The position numbers were made by a program, and so were the translations under genes. DNA of 64,000 nt. Origin: Diospyros lotus. Lineage: Eukaryota; Streptophyta; Magnoliopsida; Ericales; Ebenaceae. The first letter of the stretch is position 1, and each line of letters begins with the position of its first letter. Shown here in pieces: positions 45,721-56,944 of this stretch. The DNA lies in NCBI RefSeq assembly GCF_014633365.1, contig NC_068347.1:26080493-26144492 (forward strand). The letters are read 5' to 3'. The notes beneath the pieces were generated by a model. It saw only the letters and a list, made by a program, of their open reading frames with translations. It was not told the origin of the DNA and did no database searches.

Positions 45721-48338
45721 ATGGGCAATGAAGGAGAAGAAGATCATCATCAACAGTCAATCAGAAACTTCAATATTGATGCTGCAGATGCCTTCAAAAG
45801 AACAGGTACAATTTTAAGATTCTCTCTCTCTCTCTCTCTCTCCCTCTCTTTGCGGTAACTAGCTAGAGACTCTACTTGAAGATTGGGTTGGGTTTTGACT
45901 TTTGAGGCTCCCATAGCGGAGCGGAGAGCCTCTTGCTTGCGCTAGGGACGATCCTAAATACTAAACTCTAAATATATGTATTTGGTTGTGCATGTGCAGG
46001 GACAATATGGACAGCAATTGCTCACATAATAACTGGAGTAATAGGAGCTGGAATACTGTCCCTTGCCTGGAGCATGGCTCAGCTGGGGTGGGTTGCCGGT
46101 CCATTGGCTATGGTGGTGTTTGCAGGGATCACCCTTATTTCTTCGTATCTTCTCTGCGATTGCTACAGATCTCCTGATCCCGAATCGGGACCAACAAGGA
46201 GTAAATCCTACATGGAAGCTGTTAAACTCTACTTAGGTCTCAGAGCTCTATTTTAACTCCTTGATTAGTGCTTCCTTCCTAGCTAGTTTAAAATTCATAG
46301 TTGCTAATGCTACAGGGGACAGCCAAAGGCGAAACAACGGAAGCAATAAACTAGAAAAAGATTTAAAAAAAAATTGACTGGTTCATTGATCTGTGTAATT
46401 GTTTTATTCATATATATATATATATATTTTGAATGAACAAGTTAATAGAATTCATTCTACAAAGTACAATTGCAAACCGAATGAAAATGGGCCATTTTCA
46501 GGGGAGAACAGCAAGCGAGTATCCGGGGTGTTTTTGAATGAAACCTTGTATGGTTGTGGAGTAGCATATGTTATTACTTCAGCTGCCAGTATCAGGTAAA
46601 GGTCTCAATTATTGAAAGAGCCTTCAAGTTATCTAATAATTGCATCTTTCTTCTGTTTTTGTTTGGCTGTTTGGTGGATATATATATATAACAACTTTTT
46701 TCTATTACCAGAAGAGAAAGTGTGCCAAAATCTGTGTTGAAGATGTAAGAAAATTACAAACGAAGTAACAATCAAATCCCAAACCGAAAAATATTCATCA
46801 AATGTTCTAACTCCATCTTTGTTGTAGTTAGAAGAAAATAACTATGACTTTTGTGGGCGCATTTGACATCCTAAAATGGTGACACATCTTCGGGATACAA
46901 CTAAAAAAGTTATGAACATTCTGATTTGTTAGATGATGATAATGATTCCTACGATGCTCAATACTACATTTATAATCTTGCTAATTCTGTTATTATTTTG
47001 GCTTCATGTTTGGTTCTTGTGCAAATGGATGCAGAGCAATTCAGAAATCAAACTGTTACCACAAGGAAGGACATGAAGCTCCGTGCCACTATGGGGAAAC
47101 TGATTACATGCTACTATTTGGGGCTGTCCAGATTATAATGTCACAGATACCAGATTTCCATAACATGGCATGGCTCTCTATTCTTGCAGCTATCATGTCC
47201 TTCTCCTATGCTTTCATAGGATTGGGACTTGGCTTTGCAAAAGTTTTAGGTATTTCTTTCTTTCTTTCTTTTTTCTTCTTTTCTTTTCCCCAAATTAGGC
47301 ATCCGAAGGTCATGCACGCAACTTTACAGAAAATGGGACAGTTAAAGGGAGCATTGGAGGAGTCCCAGCCAAGAGTACGGCCGAGAAAACATGGTTAGTG
47401 TTTCAGGGCCTAGGGGACATTGCTTTTGCCTATCCATACACAATCATTCTTCTAGAAATACAGGTAGTTTTCTGTTCTGCCTTTGGTTAGACAAAGTATA
47501 GACCTTTTCAAGAAACATAATTGAATGTGAAAGTGAAATAAATGTGAAGGACACTCTGAAGTCTCCTCCGCCTGAAAACCGGACGATGAAGGTGGCTTCC
47601 ACCGCTGCAATCTTTATCACCACCTTCTTCTACCTCTGCTGTGCGTGCTTCGGATATGCAGCCTTTGGGAGTAGCACACCGGGGAACCTCTTGACTGGTT
47701 TTGGATTCTATGAGCCCTTCTGGCTCGTTGACTTGGCTAATGCTTGCATTGTTCTGCACCTCGTTGGAGGATATCAGGTAGCCACTCTTGGCATGCAATT
47801 TTTTGAGCCTCCATTTGTTATCTATGTCTAGAATTCATGTAATCGACCTCACTTAGTGAGAATAAGGCTTGTTTCATCTGGTAACATTATGTATTTTTCA
47901 GAGTTATATATATCATCATTACAATTTATGCTTTAGGTGTACAGCCAGCCAGTGTTCCAGTTCGTGGAAGGTTGGATCAGGAAGAAGTTCCCAAACAGGC
48001 GATTTGTGAATGATGCTTACGCGCTAAAACTCCCATTTTTGCCCGGCTTTCAACTTCATCCTCTAAGGATATGTTTTCGGACGACTTACGTTGTATCAAC
48101 AACACTAGTTGCAGTCATCTTCCCTTACTTCAACCAGGTTTTGGGAGTTTTAGGGGCCTTGAACTTCTGGCCATTGGCAATATATTTCCCTGTGGAAATG
48201 TACTTTGTGCAGAGAAAGATTGGGGCTTGGACAAGGACATGGCTTCTTCTACAAACTTTCAGCCTTGCTTGTTTGCTTCTGTCCATATTAGCCTTAGCTG
48301 GGTCATTGCAAGGACTTATAAGTGCAAAATTTAGCTGA
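45721..48338 (+). CDS. Amino acid permease, AAP family, tandem copy 2 (seven exons, 464 aa)
   Basis: Paralogue of the permease at 35686-38344, same predicted role in proton-driven amino acid uptake. Exons: 45721-45805, 46000-46236, 46502-46595, 47035-47249, 47330-47463, 47550-47777, 47937-48338; 1395 nt including TGA. Exons 2-7 match the neighbour exactly in length and phase. Introns are 194, 265, 439, 80, 86 and 159 bp. Landmarks: RTGTIWTAIAHIITGVIGAG, LSLAWSMAQLGWVAGP, GENSKRVSGVFLNETLYGCG, NCYHKEGHEAPCHYG, SQIPDFHNMAWLS, SPPPENRTMKVASTAA, FGYAAFGSSTPGNLLTGFGF and FPYFNQVLGVLGALNFWP. The N-terminus is shorter than in copy 1 and lacks its Gly/Glu run. The acceptor of exon 6 is GAAG with little pyrimidine tract, where copy 1 has GCAG; if it is not used, the transcript would be frameshifted. 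No stop interrupts the model, so I call it intact. Confidence 0.92.
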
Positions 48339-48344
48339 TCAGAT

Positions 48345-49370
48345 CAAGCTAATATTTGCAGACAATTAATGGAATTCATGTTTATAGCTTTCCTTTCTCT
48401 ATGGTGAATGTGTTCTTGATCAGATGATGTACAACCTATTAGAATTAACAATTTCTGTTCAAATTAATTGCAACTTCAAATATATATATATATATGTATC
48501 TATTGTCTATTTCTCCAAGCTCTAAGCTTGTCAACGGGTTAGACATGGCCGATACCCACTAAATCCAAACCCGGCCTAGACCTATCAAACCTCAACCTAG
48601 TTCCAACTGTTCCATTAACAGTAGCTAGCTACTGAATTGTTGCAAGATAGTATCGGGTCTGGACTCTGGTTCAAGTCAATAACAATTAGCTACCCAAATT
48701 GTCCAAATCAAATTATTTCACAGTTACAACAACGACAAAAAAAAAAAAAAATCTAAAAAAAACCTAAAAAACGAAAAAGTAAATAACAATAACTTAAAAA
48801 TACAGTTAACTACCAAATCAAATAGCAATAACCTTACTAGCAAATAATCTAAAAAACCTAACCATACAAATCAAATTATACATCATAAATTGTGAATGCA
48901 GAATCCGAGTAGCTTAGGAGAGAGAACAGTTGAAAAAATTTCTGGAAACAAAAATATAGAATAGACCAAGATTTGAAGTAAAAGCTCTAAACATTCTAGA
49001 AACAAGTGTTGATCAATTGTATTGTTTGCCATACATAAACAGGTAAGTTGGGCTGCTAACTCCACATCTAAGAAGAAGAGAGAACAGAAACAGAGATCTT
49101 CCTGTCTAATTATTAAGAACCTAAAACTTTCCACCCAGAGTCAAAGAAGATGCAACCAAAAACAACTGAGAAAGGATTTAAAAAAAAAAAAAAAAGAAAC
49201 TAAGAGGAAGAAGGGTATTAGAAAGCCAACCTTAAGAAAAATGGGGAGAACCCAATATTTACAACTTGAAAAGCTCCCTGCATAACAAAAAAATGTACTT
49301 CCTATGTAAAGGATATAACAAGAAAATGACACATTATCTAACCCAACAAAGAAACACAACTCAGATAAAT
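48345..49370. other. 3' flank of permease copy 2 and intergenic DNA
   Basis: The first 150 bases share 3' UTR phrases (GGTGAATGTGTTC, AACAATTTCTGTT) with the copy 1 3' UTR and the relic at 51750-51890. No further gene recognised. Confidence 0.45.
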
Positions 49371-49374
49371 GTAA

Positions 49375-49490
49375 CCCCCCCCCCCCCCAAAAAAAAAAAA
49401 AAAAAAAAAAATTCCTATTAAGAATCACAATTTCTGCAATCATAGAACACTCAAATCTTAATCACAATGTAGAGTCTCAAACTGTCACGA

Positions 49491-49523
<33 letters not shown>

Positions 49524-49527
49524 GGGG
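49375..49527. repeat. Homopolymer inverted repeat C14A23 ... T18G14
   Basis: C run 49375-49388 and A run 49389-49411, then after 84 bp a T run 49496-49513 and G run 49514-49527. The two blocks are exact reverse complements over at least 32 bp and could form a hairpin, though sequencing error in such runs is possible. Confidence 0.7.
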
Positions 49528-51394
49528 TGCATGATTATCAAATATATCATCGTTCTAAATACAGATCAATATCTCAATGCCTATGAGATTTACAAGACAA
49601 TTTAATAAAAGATCAATCACCCTATATCCCTATTTCACTGCACATGATGGATTGTGTTCTTGGAGCGTGATTATGGTAAGGATGCAATTATGACCCTCTA
49701 TTGGAATCTTTGAAGTACCATTAGTGCCCGAATTTACAACTAGAAACTGTAGTAGGGTGAGTGAAAGGTCAATAGATTCAGAGAGTGTGGAAAAATATTA
49801 TGATGGGGAAAATAAGAGTTAATGCAACAATATCTGCTACATGCCATGGTATTTTAGATAGTAACAAGAGAAAAATAATATGGTGTAAGGATAGTAATAA
49901 TTATGATGAACAGAACATGTATAATGATGGAAATAAACAAGTAGAACTAACATTCAGTCATTCATATACATTTAAACAAATAACATAGTGGTGGAACAAT
50001 CTCTTGTCCAAAATACGAATGGTGGTGGAACATACTCTCACCCCTTTATAACATAGTGATTGAATAAACTTTCACCCATTGAAATAATCTCTCATCCATT
50101 CTTATCTGCATAGTGCACCAATGACTAATTATATATTGTAGTTAGCATACAGTGTTCTAAATAGCTACTCCCAATGTCATGGATGCATAATCATATAGTA
50201 TTAGTCTGTTTTCCATTTTTAAACTACACTGCATAGTTCTCACTTCTCGTGTACGTTCATTGATGTTATATTTGTCATCTTTTGATGTCATACAATGTAA
50301 ATGCAAGGTCAAGATAATTGTCTCACACAGAAATAAAATATGAACTTATGCAAGTTAACTAATCAATATGGGATTTACAATATAAACAAGTTGAATTAAA
50401 TGAATAATAAATATTAGATACAAGCATTTGTCAAAATACCATAATATAATTCCCCACTTACAGTGGTTTAGTACGTCAAAGATTTCTCCTTAATTGCTTC
50501 TCCCTTGAGATGTGTCGAAATCACATAATTAATAACATAATTAAGGTAGCATAAGTAATAAATAGGGTAAAATAAAATGTCTAAAATAGCCCTAATAACC
50601 CTAATGAATACCCTATTCGATGAATGAACCTGATTGATGGAAAAAATGAGTAAAGGGTCAGTTGCTGGCGTGGGTAGTGGCATAATCGGGTCAGGTTATA
50701 TAGTATGGGTCTTAGGTCACGGGTCGGATATAGTGCGCCTAGATCTTAGGTCAAACTGGGTCTAGGCTTTGTTTATTTATTGGCTTACTGATTATTAGGT
50801 TCAAATCAAAATAAGGGGATATGAAAGTAGGGTTGTTCGTTTCAAGGAAAAACCAACCTAGTTGTGCCGTTATCAAGGATAGTGATAGTGCCCTAATTAT
50901 CAACGGAGTTGAATGATTGGAGTTAGAAAAGTACTTATTGCAACACAAATGTGGGATGATCATCAAAGATGTCATCTGGGTGGAAATGATAGATTGAAAT
51001 TGCATCTAATTAATGAAAGTACATCTTTTTGTTTACATCTTATGTACATGTCTTTAATACACTTTTGATAGAAATTTATTAAGAACAATTAATATTCAAA
51101 GATATGAAATTTTGTATAGTAAAATTTATTTCAAAAAGAACATTGCAAAAGTACTTCTTATTGGTTGATTCTTTTTTTTTTAAATAAAAAATGAAATATT
51201 TAAGGGAAAAAGAAAGACAATTTACAAGGCTCTCCAAAATGCCCAAAATAGAGATTGTTATGGTGCATAAGCTGCTGCTAGTTACATGTTTTGGTGCCCA
51301 TTTACTTATCACTATCAACTCACTTTATATATACGACACTTAGAAATGCCTCATAATGCTATTGGGGCACCATTAGAAATGTCGGAGGATTTTG
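49528..51394. other. Intergenic, no gene recognised
   Basis: Short open frames only. Part of 49530-50120 has a retrotransposon-like look, without coding blocks. Confidence 0.35.
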
Positions 51395-51890
51395 GCTTTT
51401 GGGATGCTAATTAAAATGCCTCCTTTAATTAGTGGCAAAATTGAATGTTTGCATGTGTCCATGTTGGTTTTGGTTGGATCATAGAAGGACTCTAGAAACT
51501 TTGTAGGCTCAAAATTAAGCCGATCAAATCTTAACATAAAAAGAAGACTAATGTTATTTATCTTTAGTAAAAATGAATAGCGGTGATGTGGCAGATCATG
51601 TAGACTGTGTGTTTGCATGAAAAAGAAGAAAATGTGTCCAATAAATTTAATTTATTATATTTTAAATAGACGTATAATGTCAATTATATAGTTTATATGA
51701 ACTGTCACATTATCATTATTCATCTTTACAAGAGATGAATACCATTACTATAAAAAGAAAGTTATTTACAAATGGGGATGGAATATAATTCATGTATTGT
51801 TTTTTCTATCCTGGAATGGTGAGTGTGTTCTAGAAAAGAGATGATTATGTCAAATTAAGTATAATTTTAACAGATTCTGTTACTATGTGA
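51395..51890 (+). pseudogene. Relic of a further AAP permease: last codons and 3' UTR
   Basis: The stretch 51395-51530 aligns by eye with the last ~130 bases of the permease at 35686-38344: shared blocks include TGTCCATGTTGG / TGTCCATATTGG, GGTTGGATCATAGAAGGACT / GGGTCACTGGAAGGACT and AAAATTAAGC-GATCAAATCT around the stop codon. It has frameshifts and stops. The homology continues in the 3' UTR: 51750-51890 matches 38366-38500 (AAAAAGAAAG-TATTT-CAAATG, AATTCATGTATTG, GAATGGTGA). A 204-bp MITE lies between the two halves. No other exon of this copy is recognisable, so most of the gene was deleted. Its position between two intact copies fits a lost array member. Confidence 0.75.
51546..51749. 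mobile_element. 204-bp Mutator-like MITE in the 3' UTR of the permease relic
   Basis: The left end CTAATGTTATTTATCTTTAG and the reverse complement of the right end GTAATGGTATTCATCTCTTG match over about 50 bp, continuing through TGAATA--G-TGATGTG-CAG. The 10-bp duplication ATAAAAAGAA flanks it (51536-51545, 51750-51759). Removing it restores alignment with the 3' UTR of permease copy 1. Confidence 0.78.
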
Positions 51891-54580
51891 ATTTATTTTT
51901 CTCGATAAACAATAAGCCTAGAGGTTGAAGGGACATTGTGAATGTTAATTGATGAATCTCAATTTAATGTCTTAGTCACAAGGTTAGACATGATGTGATT
52001 ATATATATATATATCTCTCACTTTTGCGACATCATTGTTAACTATAAACTCTTATCATCACTATAGAGCGATGTCAAGATATAATGAACAAGCAATTGAA
52101 GCTCAAAAGCCTTAAAACGAAGGTTTTTCAAACTCACCAACATCATCAACCCTAGCCATATATTAAGCTACCACCTTGGGGTGGTGTGGTGTGTATGGTA
52201 CGCGTGATCACATAAAATAATATTATATTTTCTTACTTAATTTACATATAAAATAAATTAGAGAAAACTCACACTAAGTATAGTAAGTCAGTTGATTAAT
52301 CATATATTATTATTGTCTATATATATATATCTATATAATAAAATAAGAGAACTTTTGAAAATGTCTCGAATGTATAGATAGATTTTGATCATATGGCTAA
52401 ATGAGATTTTGATGTATATCAGTGGTTAAGATCAAATACCTAATATACTTTTTCTCTCCAAAACCATCCCATCCTTCCTCATTGCCTTTTTTTTTTCTCT
52501 CTCACAAATCTATCCACCCACTCCCTCACTCAGTCTCTCTCTCTTTCTCTTTCTCATAGGCCCCCACCCATGTCGTCGCCTCCAAACACACGCATACGCA
52601 TACATATACACACATAAAAAATAAAAGAGAAGCACTAAGAAGAAAAGATGGAAAGGAAAAAAAGAAAATAAATAAAGAAAAAAAATAAAAATATATATCA
52701 AATATGAAAAAAAAGTGATTCAGCCGTGCGTGAAGGAGAAGCAAGAAGAAGAAGAAGATGGAAATAAAATAAAGAAAGAAAAAAAGAAAAAAAAATATAA
52801 AATATAAATAAAAAATAGGATGAAATGGCATTGTTAATGGGTGGATTTTGGCATAAGAGAGGTAGCTAAAGAGGTGACACGATGTCTGAGCATTTGTTTG
52901 GTTTCTCTTTCAGATTGATTGATGTAAAAATAATTATTTTTGAATTATTTAAACCTTTGGTTGGTGTTATTTGGAAATTATTGATGGGTGAGTTTTGCGA
53001 GTCTGCCCTTTCCCGCTGTTTTTTTTTTGTGAAAATATTTTAAAGTTAGAAACATTAATCAAAATTTAAAGTTTAAAGTAAAATTAAAAACATTACACTT
53101 ATAATATTTTTAGATAAAATATTTAAAGTTAGAAATATTAATAGAAAGTAAAAAATTTTTTTTAGAGAAAATTACCTTTACCTATATTTAAAATTAAAAA
53201 CATCACACTTATAATTTGTGTCTATTTACGTATGCCTGTTAATAAGATAAAATTACAATTATAATTTGTGTCTACTCAACCACTATAAAATAAAGAATAT
53301 CATAGACTACGATTTTTTTTTAATTTTTCTTAAAGAGTATCATCCTAAATATTCTAATTTTAAAAACATTTAATACTTAATTTTTAAGTATTCTAAATAT
53401 CAACAGTATAAGTTTTGAAATATCATGTAAGTTTTAAATAAAAAAACACCAACAGTGTAAGTTTTAATGTATAAGAATTTGACGTTTAAAATTTGACATG
53501 GATGATTCAATTCCAAAAGAAATAAAAGTTTCTATTTTAAATCATTGATGATTAAATGTTGTTTTTAGTGTAAAATTTTATTCAAATAATGATATGGAAG
53601 TAGGAAGTTTAATTCGAAATTTAATATTTTTATCTTTTAAGTGTTGAATTTTTTATACTTAAAGAAATGCGAAATTAGTTAATCTATCCTATTGAATTAC
53701 TTAAAGATGCAAATATTCAAAAAGAATTTATTTATTTTTTTAATTCTATTTTTATTTTATTAATTCTATTTTTTATTTTAAGCACAATAAAATCTTTTTT
53801 AAATTAAAATAATATAAAAATCAAAGAGTTCTCCAAACCCGAACTGGGGGTTCCCCCCAGTTGATGGTTGCGGCCATGGCGGCCGGCAGCGGTTGGTATG
53901 TATTGTTTGATATTTAATTTTTTATTTAATTTGTTCAGATTGTAGAGCACTTACTATGTGTTTTATTATATAGATTTAGTAATTTTTTTGTTTTTATTAT
54001 AAAACGTTAACAAGTATATACAATAACTTTAATTTTTATTTTTTGTTCAATGTTTACAATTTTTTTTTTTTACTTGCTCTTATATTTTAATTTACAATAT
54101 ATTGATGAACATTATAAATCTTATATGTTTGTTTATTATTTGAGTTTTGTAGAACATTTAATACAAGTAAAATTGTTACAAATTCTTCACAAATTTTAAT
54201 ATAATATATATAAATTATAATTTTATTTTAATCTTAATATTATTTATGTCTTTTAACTATATCAGAGAAGCCTCGTATTAATTTTGCATGAAACAGAAAG
54301 TTGCTTTTCCTGTTTTCTGGTTGAGGGGCAATGCATAGAAAGGTTGCCATTTTCACAGGCGCTTCGCCTTCAAGTTAGGTAAGCATCACCTGGAAAGTGT
54401 CAAGGGGGTGAGGGTACGTACCTGACTGGTGGTTTGATTTTCCCAAGGGTATATTATATTATATTATATTATATTCCGCACGTTTCTAAGTTGTAGTGTT
54501 AGATTGATTTTGGTTACTGCATATTAATGTTGATTTTTGTTGACAAGAATGGTAAACGCTCAATAACTAAATCATGGGCT
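51891..54580. other. Intergenic, AT-rich with CT-rich stretch
   Basis: 52470-52560 is CT-rich and 52600-52830 A/G-rich; open frames here are low complexity. A perfect 9-bp palindrome AACTGGGGG-TTC-CCCCCAGTT is at 53842-53862. A short ATATT tandem lies at 54453-54475. No gene recognised. Confidence 0.35.
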
Positions 54581-54723
54581 CAACCACCGGCTCAGTATAG
54601 CTCAAGTGATTTGTTTGAGTCCTCAAAGTGTTTATTTACCAATTTTTATAGTTAGTTTGACGACCGACCCAAGGGGAGCTTACTAAGACCTATATCTAGA
54701 GATTTCAAAAATATGGGATTTCA

Positions 54724-55075
54724 AAAATTTTTTAGAGGCCACTAACCCTGCTAACTAAAAGGAGGCCACCAGTAATCCTCTTCGTCACCATCTCACCATT
54801 TATGACATAGTTGCCATCTACCCATTTTTTGTGACCAGTAGTCGGCCCCCAAAAAAGGGGCTCTAAAAAATTTGCAGACTGCCGGCCTTACTACCCAAAA
54901 AGAGGCCACTCGCAATCATCTTCATCGCCATCTTACCATTTTTTGTGACATAGTCATCATCTAGTCAGTTCTTGTGATCAGTAGTCGAACCCCAGAAAGG
55001 GAGTCCCAAAAAATTTGTAGAGACTGTCAGTCCTACCGCCCTGCCCAGGAAAGAAGGAGGCCACCAAGCAAGAAA
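54724..55075. repeat. Tandem repeat of about 145 bp, about 2.3 units
   Basis: Units begin near 54724, 54868 and 55008 with AAAAATTT-(T/G)AGA, and share GAGGCCAC, CTTCGTCACCATCTCACCAT / CTTCATCGCCATCTTACCAT, GTGACATAGT and TGTGA-CAGTAGTCG, with a GC-richer composition than the flanks. Confidence 0.7.
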
Positions 55076-56850
55076 GAGATGGCCGACGAGATGCAGTCAT
55101 CGATATGCATGCGCAAGAGATAGAGCTTACGTCGCTACCCTTGCCGACGCCAATCGTTGGTCACTAGTGCTGCAATCAACCCCTACCCTGTCTTGTGAAA
55201 ACAATAAATGTTAGAAGTCCCCTAAATTAGTATTAGCCTAAGCGCCCCAACCCTTTGAGCCGACCTTGATTTGACATTGTTTTGTTATGTTGTATACAAG
55301 TTTGATTGGGCTTAGACTTGTGATATTATTAAGAGTATTAGACAGCCAGACATGAAAATTGTATATTTGTATAGATGGACACGTGGATACATCTTCATTA
55401 AAATGAACATTAATAATTTCACCTAGCTAGCATGAGAAATTCTTATTTTTAAATTTCTAAAAATAAAAACTAAAAAAAAGGCGTTTCAACTTTCAACTGA
55501 TTTGAAAGCTGGTTGCGTCTTAATTTGGCTAGCTTTTTGCTGCCAGCCAAAGGCACCTAATGGTCAATAATCTGGTTGAACTGATCATCTTCTCCCCCTT
55601 GGACTTCTATGCCCTTTGCTTGAAGAAATTGGTCTCTTAGGCTTTTCAAATCAAGAAATTGATGGGATTTCTTTGAATTTTTTGAGGGCTTGTTAGGTTA
55701 TTCGTTAGATTGAAGAAGAAAATAATGAAACAAATACTACATAGTAACAAATAATCCCACAATAATATTTCCAAATATAAATCATTTGATATGTTATTTA
55801 ATATTACTTTTTTTATAAAGTGATAGAAATTAAAATCTATTATTTTATTCTTATAAATAATTATTACATATATATACTAATAATGGTCGGAGCTGATCAC
55901 CATTAGACCATCAAATATGTATGGGAGTAATATTTTTTTGTTAGTTTTTCTTGTTTCACCAGTTATTTTTAATTATCTTTAAATCTGTACTTTCTAAATT
56001 TTGCTCAACTCGTCAAAGGAGGGAGGAGCTGTATCTTTTAGTGAATCTTTTAACGATCAAGACAGTGACGAGATTCAAGACACAATGACATAATAGGAAT
56101 GTAATCAATGAGATATCTGATTCTTGAAATTTATATTTATGTAAAAGTACTTTAGAATTGGTGAAGAGTCACGATTATGCCACAAATAATTATGTGTAAG
56201 CTTAGTGGATGACTATGATCATGCTAGATTCCATATGGAATGTTAGATTTGAACCCACGAGATGACTTTGATGAGAAATGGCATGAGTGTGGATTCAAGG
56301 CTAGGTTCCTAGGTTCCAATCCAATCATTTGAGGCTTGATTGGCCTCCAAGTTAAGATTTTTGGTTTTGAACTTGGGATTCCATGCTTGATAGGCCTTTA
56401 AGTTCGATCTTTGGTTTTGAATTTGCCATTGTTCTTGCACAAGTCCAATTTATCCTTGGCATGTGTCATCCTTGGAGAACTCCCAATAAGAAATATTTTT
56501 ATATTTTTCATGAAATTAGAACATTCAATCATTATAATATTACGTGTATTTATAAAATATTATATACGATGTTAATAATATAATTAATTTATAATACAAT
56601 AAGGTATTATAAATTAAAAAAATATGCAAATTAAGTTCATAATAAATTGAGAGGAGACAATAAAAATATCTCAACAATAATAAATACAACTGATGAAATT
56701 GAATTTATTATTTTTTAAAAAAATAAACACAATAATTATCATTATATAATTCAAAAGTTTAAGAGCGACGAGGCCAATAATGTTGCTTAGGGGACAAAAT
56801 TGACTTTCCCCACCATCTCCAGCATACAAGAGACTTTCAGTTGTGGAGAC
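55076..56850. other. Intergenic region upstream of permease copy 3
   Basis: Nothing coding recognised apart from the copy 3 promoter at its end. 55080-55270 is GC-richer and continues the character of the preceding tandem repeat. Confidence 0.35.
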
Positions 56851-56851
56851 A

Positions 56852-56859
56852 TATATAAA
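56852..56859 (+). promoter_or_regulatory. TATA box of permease copy 3
   Basis: TATATAAA, 85 bp before the ATG at 56945, giving an expected leader of about 60 nt. Confidence 0.5.
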
Positions 56860-56944
56860 GACGAAAACAGAGAACCTGACATTTCACATTGAAAAACGTT
56901 GTTCTTTCAACTGTGAGAGTTCAATCTCTCTGAATGCAAGGGCC

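Noticed and set aside
52510..52831. Two minus-strand Phe-rich open frames
   Set aside because: Translation of A-rich low-complexity DNA.
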